In this document: positions 18,224-26,871 of the stretch, piece after piece
Layout: each line of letters starts with the position of its first letter
How positions within the stretch are numbered: the stretch's first letter is position 1
DNA from: Candidatus Shapirobacteria bacterium
GTDB taxonomy: Bacteria; Patescibacteria; Microgenomatia; UBA12405
DNA: 64,000 bases
Assembly (NCBI GenBank): GCA_028704885.1
Contig: JAQWEN010000001.1
Span: forward strand, 434,001 to 498,000
Direction: 5' to 3'
Position numbers and translations under genes: made by a program
The notes under the pieces: model-generated
Told to the model about the DNA's origin: nothing
The model's database searches: none
The model's input: the letters and a program-made list of their open reading frames with translations, nothing else

Positions 18224-19163
18224 GGGCTTTGAATTTAACTTCTTTTTTGAATAGGCCATGTAGGAATAGTATACCGTAGTAAAGGTGAGTTATAGGAATA
18301 GTAATGGTGGCTAAAAGAGAAACTTTAAGATTATTTTTCTTAGAAAGAAAGATTAATAAAGTAAAAAATAATATTGATAAATATAAATATAATGGAATAT
18401 ACAATAAATAATAATTAAAAATTAACAAATTAATAATTAATATTATTAAATAAAAAACAAAAAATGAAGGTATAAAATAACCAATTTTAAGACTGGTTTC
18501 GGGAAATTTTTTAACAAAAAAGCCTCGTTGAACAGCGTAGCGAGTTATTTGTTGAAGATGGGGAAGGATAACCGATCGACGATGGTGATAAACAATTAAA
18601 GATGGATTATAAAGAATTTTTTTGTTTAAGTTTTTAACTAAATTTAAACAAAGAACAGTATCTTCACCGGGCCAAAAAGAGACATCGAAACCACCAGCTA
18701 AATTAAAATCATTTTTTTTAACAATAAGATTAACTGAAGGGTAATCGTCAACAAAACGGGCTTTTTGAATACTATTTCGATAAATTCCAGCACCACCACT
18801 GCCAAGCCAACTGCCCCAAACTAAACCAGAAGCTTTTTGATATAAATTGTCTTTTGGAGGGGTAAGACATGGACCACAAAAAGCGGCAAATTTCGGATTA
18901 TTTTCTACTAATTTGAGTGCGTTTTTAAAATAATTTTTATGAGGATAAGAATCGTCGTCAAAAAATACAAGATATTCACCTTTGGCTTTTTGGGCTCCTA
19001 AATTTCTTTTTTCGGAAGGGTTGGCCGAACCAGATACTTTATCAGTTATAATCAAAACTTCAAAATTTTTGAAAGATTGTTTTTTAAGTTTAGAGATAGT
19101 TTCTTGAAGATACTCATTGGTTTTGCGAACCGGAATGATAACAGAAAATTTTGGTGATTTCAT
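18183..19163 (-). CDS. Glycosyltransferase family 2 with C-terminal membrane segments
   Basis: A 326-residue protein: FSVIIPVRK start, metal triad DDD in LVFFDDDSYPH, and the GEDTVLCLNL acceptor motif. From about 225 to 300 it is nearly all hydrophobic, predicting two to four membrane helices, and the tail is basic. Enzymes of this form (ExoU/WcaE-like or teichuronic-type) elongate lipid-linked polysaccharides. A short AT repeat (aataattaaaaattaac..., around 18411-18446) lies inside the hydrophobic part and resembles the intergenic repeat at 61193-61217. Confidence 0.85.
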   Translation of the reverse strand: MKSPKFSVIIPVRKTNEYLQETISKLKKQSFKNFEVLIITDKVSGSANPSEKRNLGAQKAKGEYLVFFDDDSYPHKNYFKNALKLVENNPKFAAFCGPCLTPPKDNLYQKASGLVWGSWLGSGGAGIYRNSIQKARFVDDYPSVNLIVKKNDFNLAGGFDVSFWPGEDTVLCLNLVKNLNKKILYNPSLIVYHHRRSVILPHLQQITRYAVQRGFFVKKFPETSLKIGYFIPSFFVFYLIILIINLLIFNYYLLYIPLYLYLSILFFTLLIFLSKKNNLKVSLLATITIPITHLYYGILFLHGLFKKEVKFKAHAFNKKTGKYIGG

Positions 19164-19165
19164 GA

Positions 19166-19969
19166 TTATTTTCCAGTGTTAATTCTCATGTCTAATTCCG
19201 GATTATAGATCCATTTTCTTTTATTTTTATCGTCGTAATAATTTAGGATCCTCAGTCGATAAAAAACAGACATAGATTCCATAAAACAACTGTAAATAAT
19301 TTTAAGACCAGTGGCGTGGGTTAAACTACTAAAATCATAAGTTAATTTGATTGGGGCTTCATATATTTTAGTAAAACCTAATTTATTGGCGACAGCTAAT
19401 ATCTCCAGATCAAAAGCATAATTTTTTACCATAAGACGAGGAAGAACTTTCACTAAAACTGGACGTTTAAATATTTTTAAACCAGCTTGAGTGTCATGAA
19501 CATTGATGCCTAATAAAAATTTAGAAATTATATGGGCTCCAAAACTGACTATTTTTCGACTAGGGGGATATTTAACCATGGAGGCTGGATGTCGTTTTGA
19601 GGCAACGATTATATCGGCGTTATACCATTCCATGTGTTCTAGGACTAAAGAAATGCCGTTGGGATCGATTTCCATACCAGAATCGATAAAAGCGATATAA
19701 TCCCCTTTTGTTTTGGCCATGCCATACCTGACAGCATAACCTTTACCGTGATTGTGCTTGTACCCAAAAACTTTTAAATTTGGCAGTTTAATTTTTTTGA
19801 TCTCGGAAAATGATTTATCAATAGAAGTGCCATCAACAACAGCAATAATTTCATAGTCATAACGAATTTGTTTTAAAGTTTCATTGATATTCAAAAGGTC
19901 TTGTTTGATGGTTTTTTCTTGTTTATAAATGGGAATAATAACTGACAAGAAATGATTGTTATTTTTCAT
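19166..19969 (-). CDS. Polyprenyl-phosphate sugar synthase-like GT2 (DPM1/GtrB-like)
   Basis: A 267-residue GT2 enzyme. SVIIPIYKQ opens the fold, the metal site is DSG in FIDSGMEIDP, and HDTQAGLKIFKR matches the D-T-Q-x-G-x-K-x-F signature of dolichol/undecaprenyl-phosphate hexose synthases. There is no C-terminal membrane pair, as in DPM1-type enzymes. Family members transfer mannose or glucose from a nucleotide sugar to polyprenyl phosphate on the inner leaflet. The product would be the donor used by the GT-C membrane transferases that dominate this window. Confidence 0.8.
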   Translation of the reverse strand: MKNNNHFLSVIIPIYKQEKTIKQDLLNINETLKQIRYDYEIIAVVDGTSIDKSFSEIKKIKLPNLKVFGYKHNHGKGYAVRYGMAKTKGDYIAFIDSGMEIDPNGISLVLEHMEWYNADIIVASKRHPASMVKYPPSRKIVSFGAHIISKFLLGINVHDTQAGLKIFKRPVLVKVLPRLMVKNYAFDLEILAVANKLGFTKIYEAPIKLTYDFSSLTHATGLKIIYSCFMESMSVFYRLRILNYYDDKNKRKWIYNPELDMRINTGK

Positions 19970-21098
19970 CCTTTAAAATTAAATTATAAAGGGCAAGAGT
20001 TTGAATGGCAGTATATTTCCAATCAAAATTTTTAGCGTGAATTAGGCCAAGCTTAATATATTTTTGGCGAAGATCATTATCATTCCAAAATTGAACTAGA
20101 GATTTTTCTAAATCTTTTTGAGAATGAGGATTAAATTTTAAACCATTGGAATCCATAATTTCATCTAAACAAGAGTCTTGACTGTAAGCAACCGGACAAC
20201 CAGATTTCATGGCTTGGACAAGAGGTAGACCAAAACCTTCAGCAAAAGACGGTTGACAATAAATGGTGGCCAAATTATAAAAATAAGGTAAATCTTCATC
20301 TGGGACAAAACCTGGAAGGATTAGTTCTCTAGTTCGCTGGATCTCTGCTTCTCTAGATTTAGATTGAAGCCAAAGAAGATCTTGTGTCCAAGGATGATTG
20401 GGAACATCTTTTTTGACAGCAGAAGAACCAACAATAACTAAGGGAAATTTTAATTTTAAACAAGCCTTAACAAGGGTCGGAATATTTTTATTCCAATTAA
20501 TATCACCGACAAATAGGATAAATTTTTTGGGTAAGTTATATTTTTTTTGAATTTCGGTTAATTTTTTAGAATCAGAAATAACTTTAAAAGTTGGATCGGC
20601 GGCTAAGTGGGTAACGAAAATATTATTTAAATTGTATTTAGTAATTTGATTAATAATATTTTTAGAATAATGAGAAACAGTTAAGATTTTATCGACTTTT
20701 AAAAGTCGATGTTTTTGAATAAACCATTTTATTTCACCTTTGATTCCGACTGGAAAATGAGATTTAAATTGACGAGGAATGAGGTCATGAACAGTAACAA
20801 CGGTTGGAATATTGGTTTTTTTGGGAAGAGTTAATTTAAATGGGTCGAAATAAGGATAATGAATAAGATCATAGGTATTAGATCTTAGATCGTTGACGTT
20901 GGTTATTAAATCAATTTGGTAATTTTTATAATTAGGATTGGATTTTATTTCGGTTTGAAGTGCCGAAATTAGATTGGAAGTGTAATAGCCGACACCCCGA
21001 ACAGCATTACCGTCTTGAGTTGGAGAAATATCGATTGCGATTCTTTTAATTTTCAATTTTAAATTTTTAATTTTTAATTTATTTTTTATCCCAATCAT
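19959..21098 (-). CDS. Glycosyltransferase family 4
   Basis: A 379-residue GT-B enzyme. After a basic leader (NKLKIKNLKLKIK) the fold starts at RIAIDISPTQDG, with GVGYYTSNL as the acceptor-domain loop. The donor domain has FVGDINWNKNIPTLVKA and EGFGLPLVQAMKSGCPV. The second Glu of the E-x7-E motif is Gln here. The leader is encoded by a 23-base AT repeat that recurs in a neighbouring gene, so the true start could lie after it. It overlaps the upstream gene by 20 bases. Likely a mannosyl- or related transferase acting on a lipid-linked glycan. Confidence 0.85.
   Translation of the reverse strand: MIGIKNKLKIKNLKLKIKRIAIDISPTQDGNAVRGVGYYTSNLISALQTEIKSNPNYKNYQIDLITNVNDLRSNTYDLIHYPYFDPFKLTLPKKTNIPTVVTVHDLIPRQFKSHFPVGIKGEIKWFIQKHRLLKVDKILTVSHYSKNIINQITKYNLNNIFVTHLAADPTFKVISDSKKLTEIQKKYNLPKKFILFVGDINWNKNIPTLVKACLKLKFPLVIVGSSAVKKDVPNHPWTQDLLWLQSKSREAEIQRTRELILPGFVPDEDLPYFYNLATIYCQPSFAEGFGLPLVQAMKSGCPVAYSQDSCLDEIMDSNGLKFNPHSQKDLEKSLVQFWNDNDLRQKYIKLGLIHAKNFDWKYTAIQTLALYNLILKDEK
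21060..21082. repeat. 23-base AT-rich repeat, copy 1
   Basis: An exact copy of the 23 bases at 22344-22366, here within the 5' end of a GT4 gene. Read on the - strand it encodes KLKIKNL in the same frame as the other copy. Confidence 0.6.
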
Positions 21099-21906
21099 TT
21101 TTTAAATCAATTTTACGATTGGTTTTGACAAGCTCCCAATATTTGGTGTACATGATTGGAAATCTGAGAGCAGAATAAAAGGAAAAAACAAAACCTGGAA
21201 ATCCATCAACATAGCCTCGATGTCGGAAAAAAGTTTTTAAAAACCACCAGAGCGGTTTAAAAAGATAAAAGTTCAAAAAACTAATAAAATTAATTGGAGT
21301 ATTTTTTTGTTGTAATTCTTGAGCTAAAAGAGTGGTGTAACGATTGTGGCGAAGAAGATATTTAGAGAAAGAAGTGTCAGCATAATGTTCTAAATCATTT
21401 TTAAGCCAGCCAATCTCCCCTTCTATTTTGGCTTGTTCATGGACGTCGACACAAGGAAGTCTCCCTTTGCCATTTTTATAAAATCTAATGGTTGGATCGG
21501 GATACTGACCACCTTTTTTAAGAAAAGCACCTAAAAAATAATTTTTACGAGGAATCCAAAAAGCATTTTCTTTAACCTCATCAATATCTTTTTTAAGATA
21601 TGAAATAATTTCGTTTTTAAGTTCAGGAGTAACAATTTCGTCAGCATCAAGCTGAAGAATCCAATCACTGGTGCAGCCATCAATAGCAATGTTTTTATTG
21701 AGATGAAAGATTGGTTTATTGGTGGTTTTAATTATTTTTACATTTTTAAATTTGGAGGCAATTTCAATGGTTTTGTCTTGAGAAGTACCGTCGGCAATTA
21801 TAATTTCATCGACCCAATCAACCACAGCTTCTAAACACTTGGCGATATTATTTTCTTCATTATAAGTGGCGATAGCAACAGATATTGTTTTTAGTTGATT
21901 TTTCAT
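21079..21906 (-). CDS. Glycosyltransferase family 2 (WaaE/KdtX-like)
   Basis: A 275-residue GT2 enzyme. SVAIATYNEENNIAKCL, DEIIIADGTSQDKT, and the metal motif DADE in LQLDADEIVTPEL match the WaaE/KdtX branch that adds sugars to lipid-linked cores. PDPTIRFYKNG and the C-terminal RHRGYVDGFPGF are also typical of this branch. Two related genes lie at 43979-44767 and 45677-46612. Its ATG overlaps the preceding stop by 4 bases (ATGA). Confidence 0.87.
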   Translation of the reverse strand: MKNQLKTISVAIATYNEENNIAKCLEAVVDWVDEIIIADGTSQDKTIEIASKFKNVKIIKTTNKPIFHLNKNIAIDGCTSDWILQLDADEIVTPELKNEIISYLKKDIDEVKENAFWIPRKNYFLGAFLKKGGQYPDPTIRFYKNGKGRLPCVDVHEQAKIEGEIGWLKNDLEHYADTSFSKYLLRHNRYTTLLAQELQQKNTPINFISFLNFYLFKPLWWFLKTFFRHRGYVDGFPGFVFSFYSALRFPIMYTKYWELVKTNRKIDLKNDWDKK

Positions 21907-23525
21907 AACTTTGAGTAGATTTTAAACCCTGGCTGTCCATTTGGGAAATTAATAATTTTTATAGGTTCAATTGGAACTATTTCGTCGCTGGTTACAACTA
22001 ATGAATTTGAAGGAATTTGATTCCAATCAATTTTTTGAAAATTATATTTGTCGTAATTTAAGACGGTCGAAAAGCCGAAATTATCGGGTGGAGTTAACTT
22101 TATTTCGGATTGGATTTTTTGAGGTGAATATTTTGAATAAAACAAAAAGAGAATATAGGGTTGGTCGTATTTATTGGTGACATAAATTTGTTTGTATTGA
22201 TCTTTTTGTTGTTCTAAATAAGGAACAAGTTGATCGAAACCGTATTGCCAGGCAAAAGGATATCTTTTAGAATAATGAACAAAGTAGGAATCAAGATAAT
22301 AAGCAACGAAATAACCATAAATAAGGATAAATATTATTAAAATTAAATTTTTAATTTTTAATTTATGAACTAGATTAAAAAAAGAATAAATACCCAAGGC
22401 GATTAGAATAGAGAGCGGAATAACCATAGATAAAGCTCTAAGAGCTGATGGAGCTTGAAAAGTTAAGGATGAAGCAATTGGAGCAATTAATAAAAAAGCA
22501 ATTAAAAAGATTTTAGATCGTTGATTGTAGATCGTAGATTTCAATAAAAAAATAAGACCGAGAATTAGAAAAGGCAGTTCAATTAAATTAATTTGGCCCA
22601 TTTCGGGAACTTTTGATCGAGGAACTTCATCACCATTTAAGGCAAGAAAATTTAAATCAAAATGAGAAGTATATTTTTGACCCCAAGAAATCAAATAAAG
22701 AACTCTTTTATTATGCATTATTCGATTAATTAATTTGACATTATGATGATGATTAATAAGTTCATTGGCTCGCCAAATTGGGCCTTGGTCAGCAGTTAGA
22801 CCAACACCGCCAATACGAGCAGTTCCACCATTGTTTAAAAATGAAAAAGCCACAGGTAAGGCTAAAAGAGCACCAAAAAATATCGGAATTAAAATTTTAG
22901 GGAAATTTTTAATTAAATTTTTGAAATAAAGAGTTACTAAAGTTAGAGCTAAAAGAGGGGCAATTAAACGGGCTGAATGATAAATATAAAGTGATAAAAC
23001 ATAAAATGAAACAAAGAGACTGAAATTCAATAAAAACTTGTCTTTGATCGATTTGAAGAAAAAATAAGTACCAATGACAATAAAAGAAAGAGCGGCGGAA
23101 GACTCCCAAGCCCCACGACTGAAATGAATATGCCAAGGAGAAAGGGTTAAAACAGCAGCGGTCAAAAGTGAAAGATTATTATTTTTAGATAAAAGTAAAA
23201 TTAATTTATATAAAAATAAGATGGTTAGCAGAGAAAGGATTAAATTTGGCAAACGAACAGATAAAGTGTTTAATCCAAAAAATTTGATAAAGGGAAGAGC
23301 TAAATAAACATAACCACCCGGCTTAAAATCGCCAAATGATTTGAAATGAAGAGGCCAGGAAATTCCATGTTCGTCTTTACCAGTTTGGATAAGAGAATAA
23401 GCATTATAACCAAGAGCGGCTTCGTCTGGATTGAGAGCTGGAGTGGAATTTAAATTAATAAAACGGATTAAAAACGCAACGAAAAGAATTAATAATAATG
23501 GTAATTTGTTAATTTTGGTAGGCAT
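21903..23525 (-). CDS. GT-C membrane glycosyltransferase, PMT/ArnT-like (GT39)
   Basis: A 540-residue membrane protein with about ten to twelve hydrophobic segments. After the first helix comes the catalytic acidic pair Asp34-Glu35 in NPDEAALGYNAYS, the first extracytoplasmic loop of GT39/GT83 proteins, followed by TGKDEHG and FGDFKPGGYVY. It has a soluble C-terminal domain of about 130 residues. Family enzymes move a sugar from polyprenyl phosphate to a protein, lipid or glycan on the outer face. A 23-base AT repeat lies within the hydrophobic part (KLKIKNL). It is the last of three tandem paralogues. Confidence 0.87.
   Translation of the reverse strand: MPTKINKLPLLLILFVAFLIRFINLNSTPALNPDEAALGYNAYSLIQTGKDEHGISWPLHFKSFGDFKPGGYVYLALPFIKFFGLNTLSVRLPNLILSLLTILFLYKLILLLSKNNNLSLLTAAVLTLSPWHIHFSRGAWESSAALSFIVIGTYFFFKSIKDKFLLNFSLFVSFYVLSLYIYHSARLIAPLLALTLVTLYFKNLIKNFPKILIPIFFGALLALPVAFSFLNNGGTARIGGVGLTADQGPIWRANELINHHHNVKLINRIMHNKRVLYLISWGQKYTSHFDLNFLALNGDEVPRSKVPEMGQINLIELPFLILGLIFLLKSTIYNQRSKIFLIAFLLIAPIASSLTFQAPSALRALSMVIPLSILIALGIYSFFNLVHKLKIKNLILIIFILIYGYFVAYYLDSYFVHYSKRYPFAWQYGFDQLVPYLEQQKDQYKQIYVTNKYDQPYILFLFYSKYSPQKIQSEIKLTPPDNFGFSTVLNYDKYNFQKIDWNQIPSNSLVVTSDEIVPIEPIKIINFPNGQPGFKIYSKL
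22344..22366. repeat. 23-base AT-rich repeat, copy 2
   Basis: Identical to 21060-21082 and also inside a coding region on the - strand, where it again encodes KLKIKNL, between predicted membrane helices of a GT39 protein. Confidence 0.6.
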
Positions 23526-25146
23526 AAAAAGTAGAAATATTATTGATAGGACTTAAAGGTAAAAAATCTTTAAAACTATCAGATTTATCGATTGATTGAC
23601 GATAAATTTCATTGTAATTAAAAATTGCCAAAGTATTCGGTTGAGTTTTGATAAGACTGTAGTCAGGAGTAGTGAATTTAATATTGTCAATTTGTTCGAC
23701 TTTGCCAGTATCACCGGATGAACTTTCAGTTAATTTGGCTTGTTGTTGATAACGTTGAGGTGGATATTTTGAATAAAAAAGGTAATAAATGTAGGCTTGG
23801 CCATAATAATCACTCATAATAATGTTTTTAAATTTATTTTGGTTTTTAATTAAATAATCCATTGATTGTTGATAGCCGTAAAGAAAATCATCGGGACTTT
23901 TTTTAACCATATGGTTTAAATAAAGGTCAGAATAGTAAATAAATGAAATGGAATAAGCAAGAATAATTAAACTGCATATAAAAATATTTTTATATCTATT
24001 AACGACAACATAAATTCCAAGAGAAATAAAATAAATTAAAGGAATAGAAAAAGACATAGTTCGGACGGCTTGAACAGTGTCTCTGGTTAGAGCGGCAGGA
24101 ATTGGGGCCACTAAAAGCCACAAGAAAAAGAAAAGATTAATTTTGTCTATTTTTCGGCGACTTAGAGCAAAAAATATGCCGATGATTAGGAAAATTAGAC
24201 TAGGATAGAGAATAACACCGATATATGAAGCTGAATTTCGAGGATTTTGCCAATCACCTTCGAAGGCTAAAAATTTGGGTGAAAAATGGTTAAAATAACG
24301 AAGTAAAACATTTCGACCGAAGAAAGATAAATGGTTGTGAAAAATATTGTAATCCAATTGACTGCTTTCATTAATAATAGTATTGGTTTCTTCGGTTGAT
24401 CGAGGATAAGAAAAAAGACTAATAACTTTTAAACGATTGGCATTGCTGCTGAAAAATAATCCATAAATTATTGGAAGTGAAAAAATAAAAAGAGGTAGAA
24501 CAAAATTAAGGAAAAGAGATTTGAGGTTTTTTTTATTGACGATATTTAAATTTAATAAAAATAAGATGATGATTAAAAAAAGACTGATCATCTTGCCGGC
24601 TTGATAAGTGAAAAGAGTTAACCCAAATGTAACGGCGGAAAATAATAAATATTTATTTATTTTTTTATTGACATATTTGAAGAAAAAGTATGAAGCTAAA
24701 ACTAATTCAAAAGTTAAAATATTGGTTTCCCAGGCGCCGCGAGAAAAGTGAATTGAATAGGGATTAATAATAGTGATAATAGCGGCAATAATGGCAGTTT
24801 TGTGAGCTTTTTGGTTTATTTCTTTGATTAAAAAATAGATCAAAATTGGTAATAAAGATCCAAGAATCACTGATGGTAAACGAGTGGCGGTGGTGGTTAA
24901 TCCGAAAAGTTTTATGAAAGGAACGGCAAGATAAATATAAAAGCCAGGTTTGTAATCACCAAATGATTTAAAAATAATAGGTAAAGTTTGACCATATTCA
25001 TCTTTGCCGGTTTCGATTAATGAATAAGCATTGTAACCAATGGCAGCTTCATCCCAAAGAAGAGTGGGATATTCCCCTATTTTGTAAAATCTTAAGAAAA
25101 AGGAAATTAGAAAAACAGAAATTAGAAAAATTTTAATTTTGGTCAT
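23509..25146 (-). CDS. GT-C membrane glycosyltransferase, PMT/ArnT-like (GT39)
   Basis: A 545-residue paralogue. Catalytic pair Asp32-Glu33 lies in LLWDEAAIGYNAYS, then TGKDEYGQ and FGDYKPGFYIY. The helix-loop LFFSRGAWE-type motif is present as HFSRGAWET. The outer-face C-terminal domain contains YGQAYIYYLFYSKYPPQRYQ, which has a counterpart in the neighbouring gene, so the two share both membrane and soluble parts. It overlaps the downstream gene by 17 bases and the upstream gene by 4. Confidence 0.87.
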   Translation of the reverse strand: MTKIKIFLISVFLISFFLRFYKIGEYPTLLWDEAAIGYNAYSLIETGKDEYGQTLPIIFKSFGDYKPGFYIYLAVPFIKLFGLTTTATRLPSVILGSLLPILIYFLIKEINQKAHKTAIIAAIITIINPYSIHFSRGAWETNILTFELVLASYFFFKYVNKKINKYLLFSAVTFGLTLFTYQAGKMISLFLIIILFLLNLNIVNKKNLKSLFLNFVLPLFIFSLPIIYGLFFSSNANRLKVISLFSYPRSTEETNTIINESSQLDYNIFHNHLSFFGRNVLLRYFNHFSPKFLAFEGDWQNPRNSASYIGVILYPSLIFLIIGIFFALSRRKIDKINLFFFLWLLVAPIPAALTRDTVQAVRTMSFSIPLIYFISLGIYVVVNRYKNIFICSLIILAYSISFIYYSDLYLNHMVKKSPDDFLYGYQQSMDYLIKNQNKFKNIIMSDYYGQAYIYYLFYSKYPPQRYQQQAKLTESSSGDTGKVEQIDNIKFTTPDYSLIKTQPNTLAIFNYNEIYRQSIDKSDSFKDFLPLSPINNISTFYAYQN

Positions 25147-26792
25147 AGTGAGAGAATGTCAAAGGCGGGTTGATTGTTGAGAAAATAAATAGTTTTAAGT
25201 AAGGTGCTATTGTTTTTATTATAGTTGTCTGGTGAAGTGATTAAAAGAGTCTTTTGATTAATATTCTCGGTTTCCTTTTTAATTTCCCAATCATTTATGA
25301 ATCTAAATTTATCAAAACTGTTAACCCAATACCAATCAGCATGAAAATCCCAGTTTAAACGAGAATCATTTTGATATGATTTTGGATCCCAGGGCCAATA
25401 AAATAGAACAAATTCATGGGCTTCACCGTATTTTTTAGTGAAAATAATTTGGTCATATTCATTGTAATTAGTTTTTATATAATCGACAACTTCTTTATAA
25501 CCATACTGCCAAGAGCTGGAATAATTTTTAGCATAATCGGTTAAATAATTTTTGAAATAGAAAAATGATTGAATAAGCAAAATTAATACGAATAAAATTG
25601 TAAATAATGATTTGCTTTTTTGATTTTTAAAAAGTGAAAGAGTCTTTAAAAATCCATAAACTATAAAAATTTGAGGTAAGGGCAAAATGGTCATGGCGCG
25701 AATGATGGGAAAGTCACCAACAGTGACAACGGCAGGAATAAGACCGATTAGAAACCAAGATACAAGAAATAACGAAATCCCTCGATTTTTTATTGATTTA
25801 ATTATTAAAATGATTAAGCCAATATAGAAAAATGGAAGACAAATAGGATAAAGAACGCCAGTGTTGGGAATATTAAATTGAAAATTTTGGGTACTGTTAT
25901 AAAACAGCATTTTAGGATTTATAAAACCAAGATAATTTTTGGCAACAGTAGCCGAAAATGCAGTAACTTTATTATATTTTAATTTAGCGATTAGAGGATT
26001 ACCTTGATAATTATTACGATTGTTTTCGATTTGATTAATAGTGGCTGGATTAATAGCAAAAACCCAACGACTGCGAGCCTGAGAGTCTTTATTAAAAGTA
26101 CTAATTATTTGAGGAATTAATAAAAATGAAAAAACTAACAGAGTGACTAAAAATATATTTTTATTATTTTGAAATTTTTGTTTGATGTCTTTAAAAAAGA
26201 TTATGAGGTAAACAAAAAGTAAAATAGGAACAACAATTTTAGTGTTGTGATAGGCATAAGTAGAAAGAGAAATAAATAAAACTCCCGGTAAAATAAAATT
26301 TATTTTTTTGATAGCTTTAATTAAAAATAGAATTCCTAAAGAAAGGAAAAATTGAGCAACAGTCGATTGGAAAACGGCTCTGGAGGGAAAAAATGTCCAA
26401 GGAGATAGAGTAACTAAAAACATTAATAAACAAGCTATTTTTTTATCTTTAAAAATTTCTTTTCCTAGAAAATAGGCAACAATTATTAGACCAAAACCAC
26501 AAAGAGCAGAAACAATTCTGGTTGTCCAAGCATTGAGGCCAAAGAAATAAATAAAAGGCATGGAGAGATACATATTAAGAGTGGTAGGATAATCGCCATA
26601 AGCTCGGAAATTGAAAATAGGCCAGGAAGTTGACCATTGATCTTGACCGGTTTTGATTAAGCTGTAAGCGTTGTAAGCATGGCTAATTTCATCCCAATTT
26701 AGGCTAACTGGATATTTATCTAGAAAAAGAAAACGAGTTAGGAATCCGATGACTAAAATAATTCCAAAAATAATTGAATAAAGTTTAGTCAT
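25143..26792 (-). CDS. GT-C membrane glycosyltransferase, PMT/ArnT-like (GT39)
   Basis: A 549-residue paralogue, the first gene of a long - strand run. Asp34-Glu35 occurs in NWDEISHAYNAYS, then TGQDQWS and AYGDYPTTLNMY. It is more divergent than the next two (FPSRAVFQS replaces FSRGAWE). A C-terminal extracytoplasmic domain contains KYGEAHEFVLFYWPWDP. A TATAAT lies 26 bases upstream of its ATG in the shared divergent region. Role as for the family: transfer from a polyprenyl-phosphate sugar outside the membrane, acceptor unknown. Confidence 0.86.
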   Translation of the reverse strand: MTKLYSIIFGIILVIGFLTRFLFLDKYPVSLNWDEISHAYNAYSLIKTGQDQWSTSWPIFNFRAYGDYPTTLNMYLSMPFIYFFGLNAWTTRIVSALCGFGLIIVAYFLGKEIFKDKKIACLLMFLVTLSPWTFFPSRAVFQSTVAQFFLSLGILFLIKAIKKINFILPGVLFISLSTYAYHNTKIVVPILLFVYLIIFFKDIKQKFQNNKNIFLVTLLVFSFLLIPQIISTFNKDSQARSRWVFAINPATINQIENNRNNYQGNPLIAKLKYNKVTAFSATVAKNYLGFINPKMLFYNSTQNFQFNIPNTGVLYPICLPFFYIGLIILIIKSIKNRGISLFLVSWFLIGLIPAVVTVGDFPIIRAMTILPLPQIFIVYGFLKTLSLFKNQKSKSLFTILFVLILLIQSFFYFKNYLTDYAKNYSSSWQYGYKEVVDYIKTNYNEYDQIIFTKKYGEAHEFVLFYWPWDPKSYQNDSRLNWDFHADWYWVNSFDKFRFINDWEIKKETENINQKTLLITSPDNYNKNNSTLLKTIYFLNNQPAFDILSL

Positions 26793-26818
26793 GTTTGTAT
26801 AATCTTAACACTTGAATG

Positions 26819-26824
26819 ATTATA
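26819..26824 (-). promoter_or_regulatory. Candidate -10 box for the - strand GT39 gene
   Basis: TATAAT on the - strand, 26 bases before the ATG at 26792. A TTGACT at 26840-26835 is too close (10-base spacer) to serve as its -35 element. The whole 79-base divergent gap is AT-rich. Confidence 0.4.
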
Positions 26825-26858
26825 AGAAAAATGGAGTCAAAATGGAAATTAATTAGGC

Positions 26859-26864
26859 TATAAT
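26859..26864 (+). promoter_or_regulatory. Candidate -10 box 7 bases upstream of ATG (leaderless-type)
   Basis: A perfect TATAAT followed by 7 bases and then the ATG at 26872. Transcription would begin at or within a base or two of the start codon. No convincing -35 element (gtcaaa at the 17-base position) and no Shine-Dalgarno sequence. Confidence 0.5.
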
Positions 26865-26871
26865 AGTTAAG

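Noticed and set aside
22510..22545. Short gatcg/gtagat repeats (gattgtagatcgtagattt) as a CRISPR or mobile-element trace
   Set aside because: Only about two imperfect units, inside an intact coding region, with no spacers or inverted ends.
26835..26840. TTGACT on the - strand as a -35 partner of TATAAT at 26824-26819
   Set aside because: The spacer is only 10 bases, too short for a working pair.
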